Assembly: GCA_002491165.1 (NCBI GenBank)
Contig: DKVK01000095.1
Span: 1-31,787 of the forward strand
Length of the DNA stretch: 31,787 nucleotides
Reading direction: 5' to 3'
Source of the DNA: Porphyromonadaceae bacterium UBA7180
GTDB taxonomy: Bacteria > Bacteroidota > Bacteroidia > Bacteroidales > Muribaculaceae
The position numbers were made by a program, and so were the translations under genes. This document shows, one piece after another, positions 31,337-31,787 of this stretch. Positions within the stretch are counted from its first letter, which is position 1. Each line of letters starts with the position of its first letter. The notes beneath the pieces were generated by a model. That model had not been told where the DNA came from. It saw only the letters and a list, made by a program, of their open reading frames with translations, and ran no database searches.

Positions 31337-31375
31337 GGTTGTACAGCGTCGGCTAAGCCGCTAACTGAGACAACC
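31337..31375. repeat. Hairpin at the transposase 3' end
   Basis: GGTTGT-CAG (31337-31346) pairs with CTG-ACAACC (31365-31375), with a small internal loop. CGGCT/AGCCG (31350-31354 with 31356-31360) lies inside. It lies 6 bp beyond the transposase stop and may be the inverted-repeat end of the insertion sequence or its terminator. Confidence 0.4.
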
Positions 31376-31381
31376 GATGAT

Positions 31382-31787
31382 TTATCTTTTGAATACGAGA
31401 GGTTCCCCTCCCTCGACAGGGCAGACAACTATGCGTATATCGCGTTTCAACGCCCTTGAGTTGACAACCGCAGTGTAACATTTGGTTTTGGCTCCCTTTG
31501 AATCCGTATATATGAATGAAGTGAAGACCGCCATATCAAGACTGGAGAAATCCACTTTTTCGCCATACTTCTTCCTGCGTCCGCGTCTTCGCGGTGCGGA
31601 AGGATCGGGTATGGCCAGATACCTCAGGTATGAGTTGGACCGCAATCTCCCGACAAAGCGAAATCCCGTCGCAACAACTTCATTTACAAATTCATATTTG
31701 GAGAAGAAGGCATCGGCCACCATAATATCGGTCAGAGGGAGCAGCTCATCGGCCTTTGACCTTACAAGGGATATATACCAGTCGAGC
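31382..31787 (-). pseudogene. DDE transposase, partial (enters from right; probably C-terminally truncated)
   Basis: About 134 residues of a DDE-type transposase (IS4-like group) read leftwards from the window edge. The frame is open to base 31787, upstream of the first Met at 31723. Visible are LPLTDIMVADAFFSKYEFVNEV (in part: IMVADAFFSKYEF, with the second catalytic Asp), FVGRLRSNSYLRY and the basic RRRGRRKKYGEKVDF stretch. It stops at VEGGEPLVFKR. Related transposases, as I recall them, go on from this point through a FSTD-like strand to the catalytic Glu, so this copy appears to lack its C-terminal catalytic part. The rest of the gene is outside the window. Confidence 0.7.

Noticed and set aside
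1..31787. tRNA, rRNA, tmRNA, RNase P RNA or CRISPR arrays
   Set aside because: I looked through the intergenic regions for T-loop, RNase P and tmRNA signatures and for regularly spaced repeats and saw none; a covariance-model scan would be decisive.

Overview
The window is about 31.8 kb of chromosomal DNA from a GC-rich member of the Bacteroidota, most likely the order Bacteroidales; a gut family such as Muribaculaceae is plausible but is an inference. The evidence is repeated Bacteroidota-type promoters (TTTG, about 20 bp, TAnnTTTG), a Rho factor with a large disordered insert, a CBM20-containing DPE2-type MalQ, a Spi/C10 lipoprotein peptidase, a reverse rubrerythrin, a POT peptide transporter and many relaxed-lipobox lipoproteins. 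No rRNA, tRNA or CRISPR array was recognised.

Left part (1-6.7 kb): the 3' end of tyrS, then a periplasmic thioredoxin-like protein with ruvX, a reverse rubrerythrin with a clear terminator, a 166-bp inverted-repeat element that looks like a MITE, a small acidic orphan gene, and divergently the DEAH helicase hrpB and a SemiSWEET-type transporter. Middle-left (6.6-11.2 kb, minus strand): a tight four-gene run rho-ybaK-aroC-yhcC, joined by 1-nt and 4-nt overlaps and a 16-nt gap. Upstream of rho lies a 716-bp gene-free region. It has a strong minus-strand promoter about 450 nt before rho, predicted RNA hairpins, and a second promoter almost abutting the rho start codon. The malQ promoter faces the other way.

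Middle (11.9-20.2 kb): malQ, then lpxB on the opposite strand, a divergent beta-helix lipoprotein gene, and a two-gene operon of a C10 (streptopain-type) cysteine peptidase lipoprotein followed after 2 nt by a serpin lipoprotein. The peptidase gene is visibly more AT-rich than its surroundings. The operon has a perfect promoter and may act as a surface protease with its protecting inhibitor.

Middle-right (20.2-26.7 kb, minus strand): nfnB/nfnA-type electron-bifurcating transhydrogenase genes with a structured 5' leader, then recO coupled to a polysaccharide flippase whose promoter leaves essentially no leader, then a YncE-like beta-propeller protein. Right (26.7-31.8 kb): sufE and a POT-family peptide transporter, a 552-bp unexplained gap, and a three-gene cluster of small exported proteins (two PEGA-like, one concanavalin-like) ending in a strong terminator. 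The window closes with the C-terminal part of a probably truncated transposase gene.

Most of the window is ordinary core metabolism and housekeeping. The parts that merit a second look are the peptidase-serpin pair, the nfn leader, the rho upstream RNA, the MITE-like element and the PEGA cluster.
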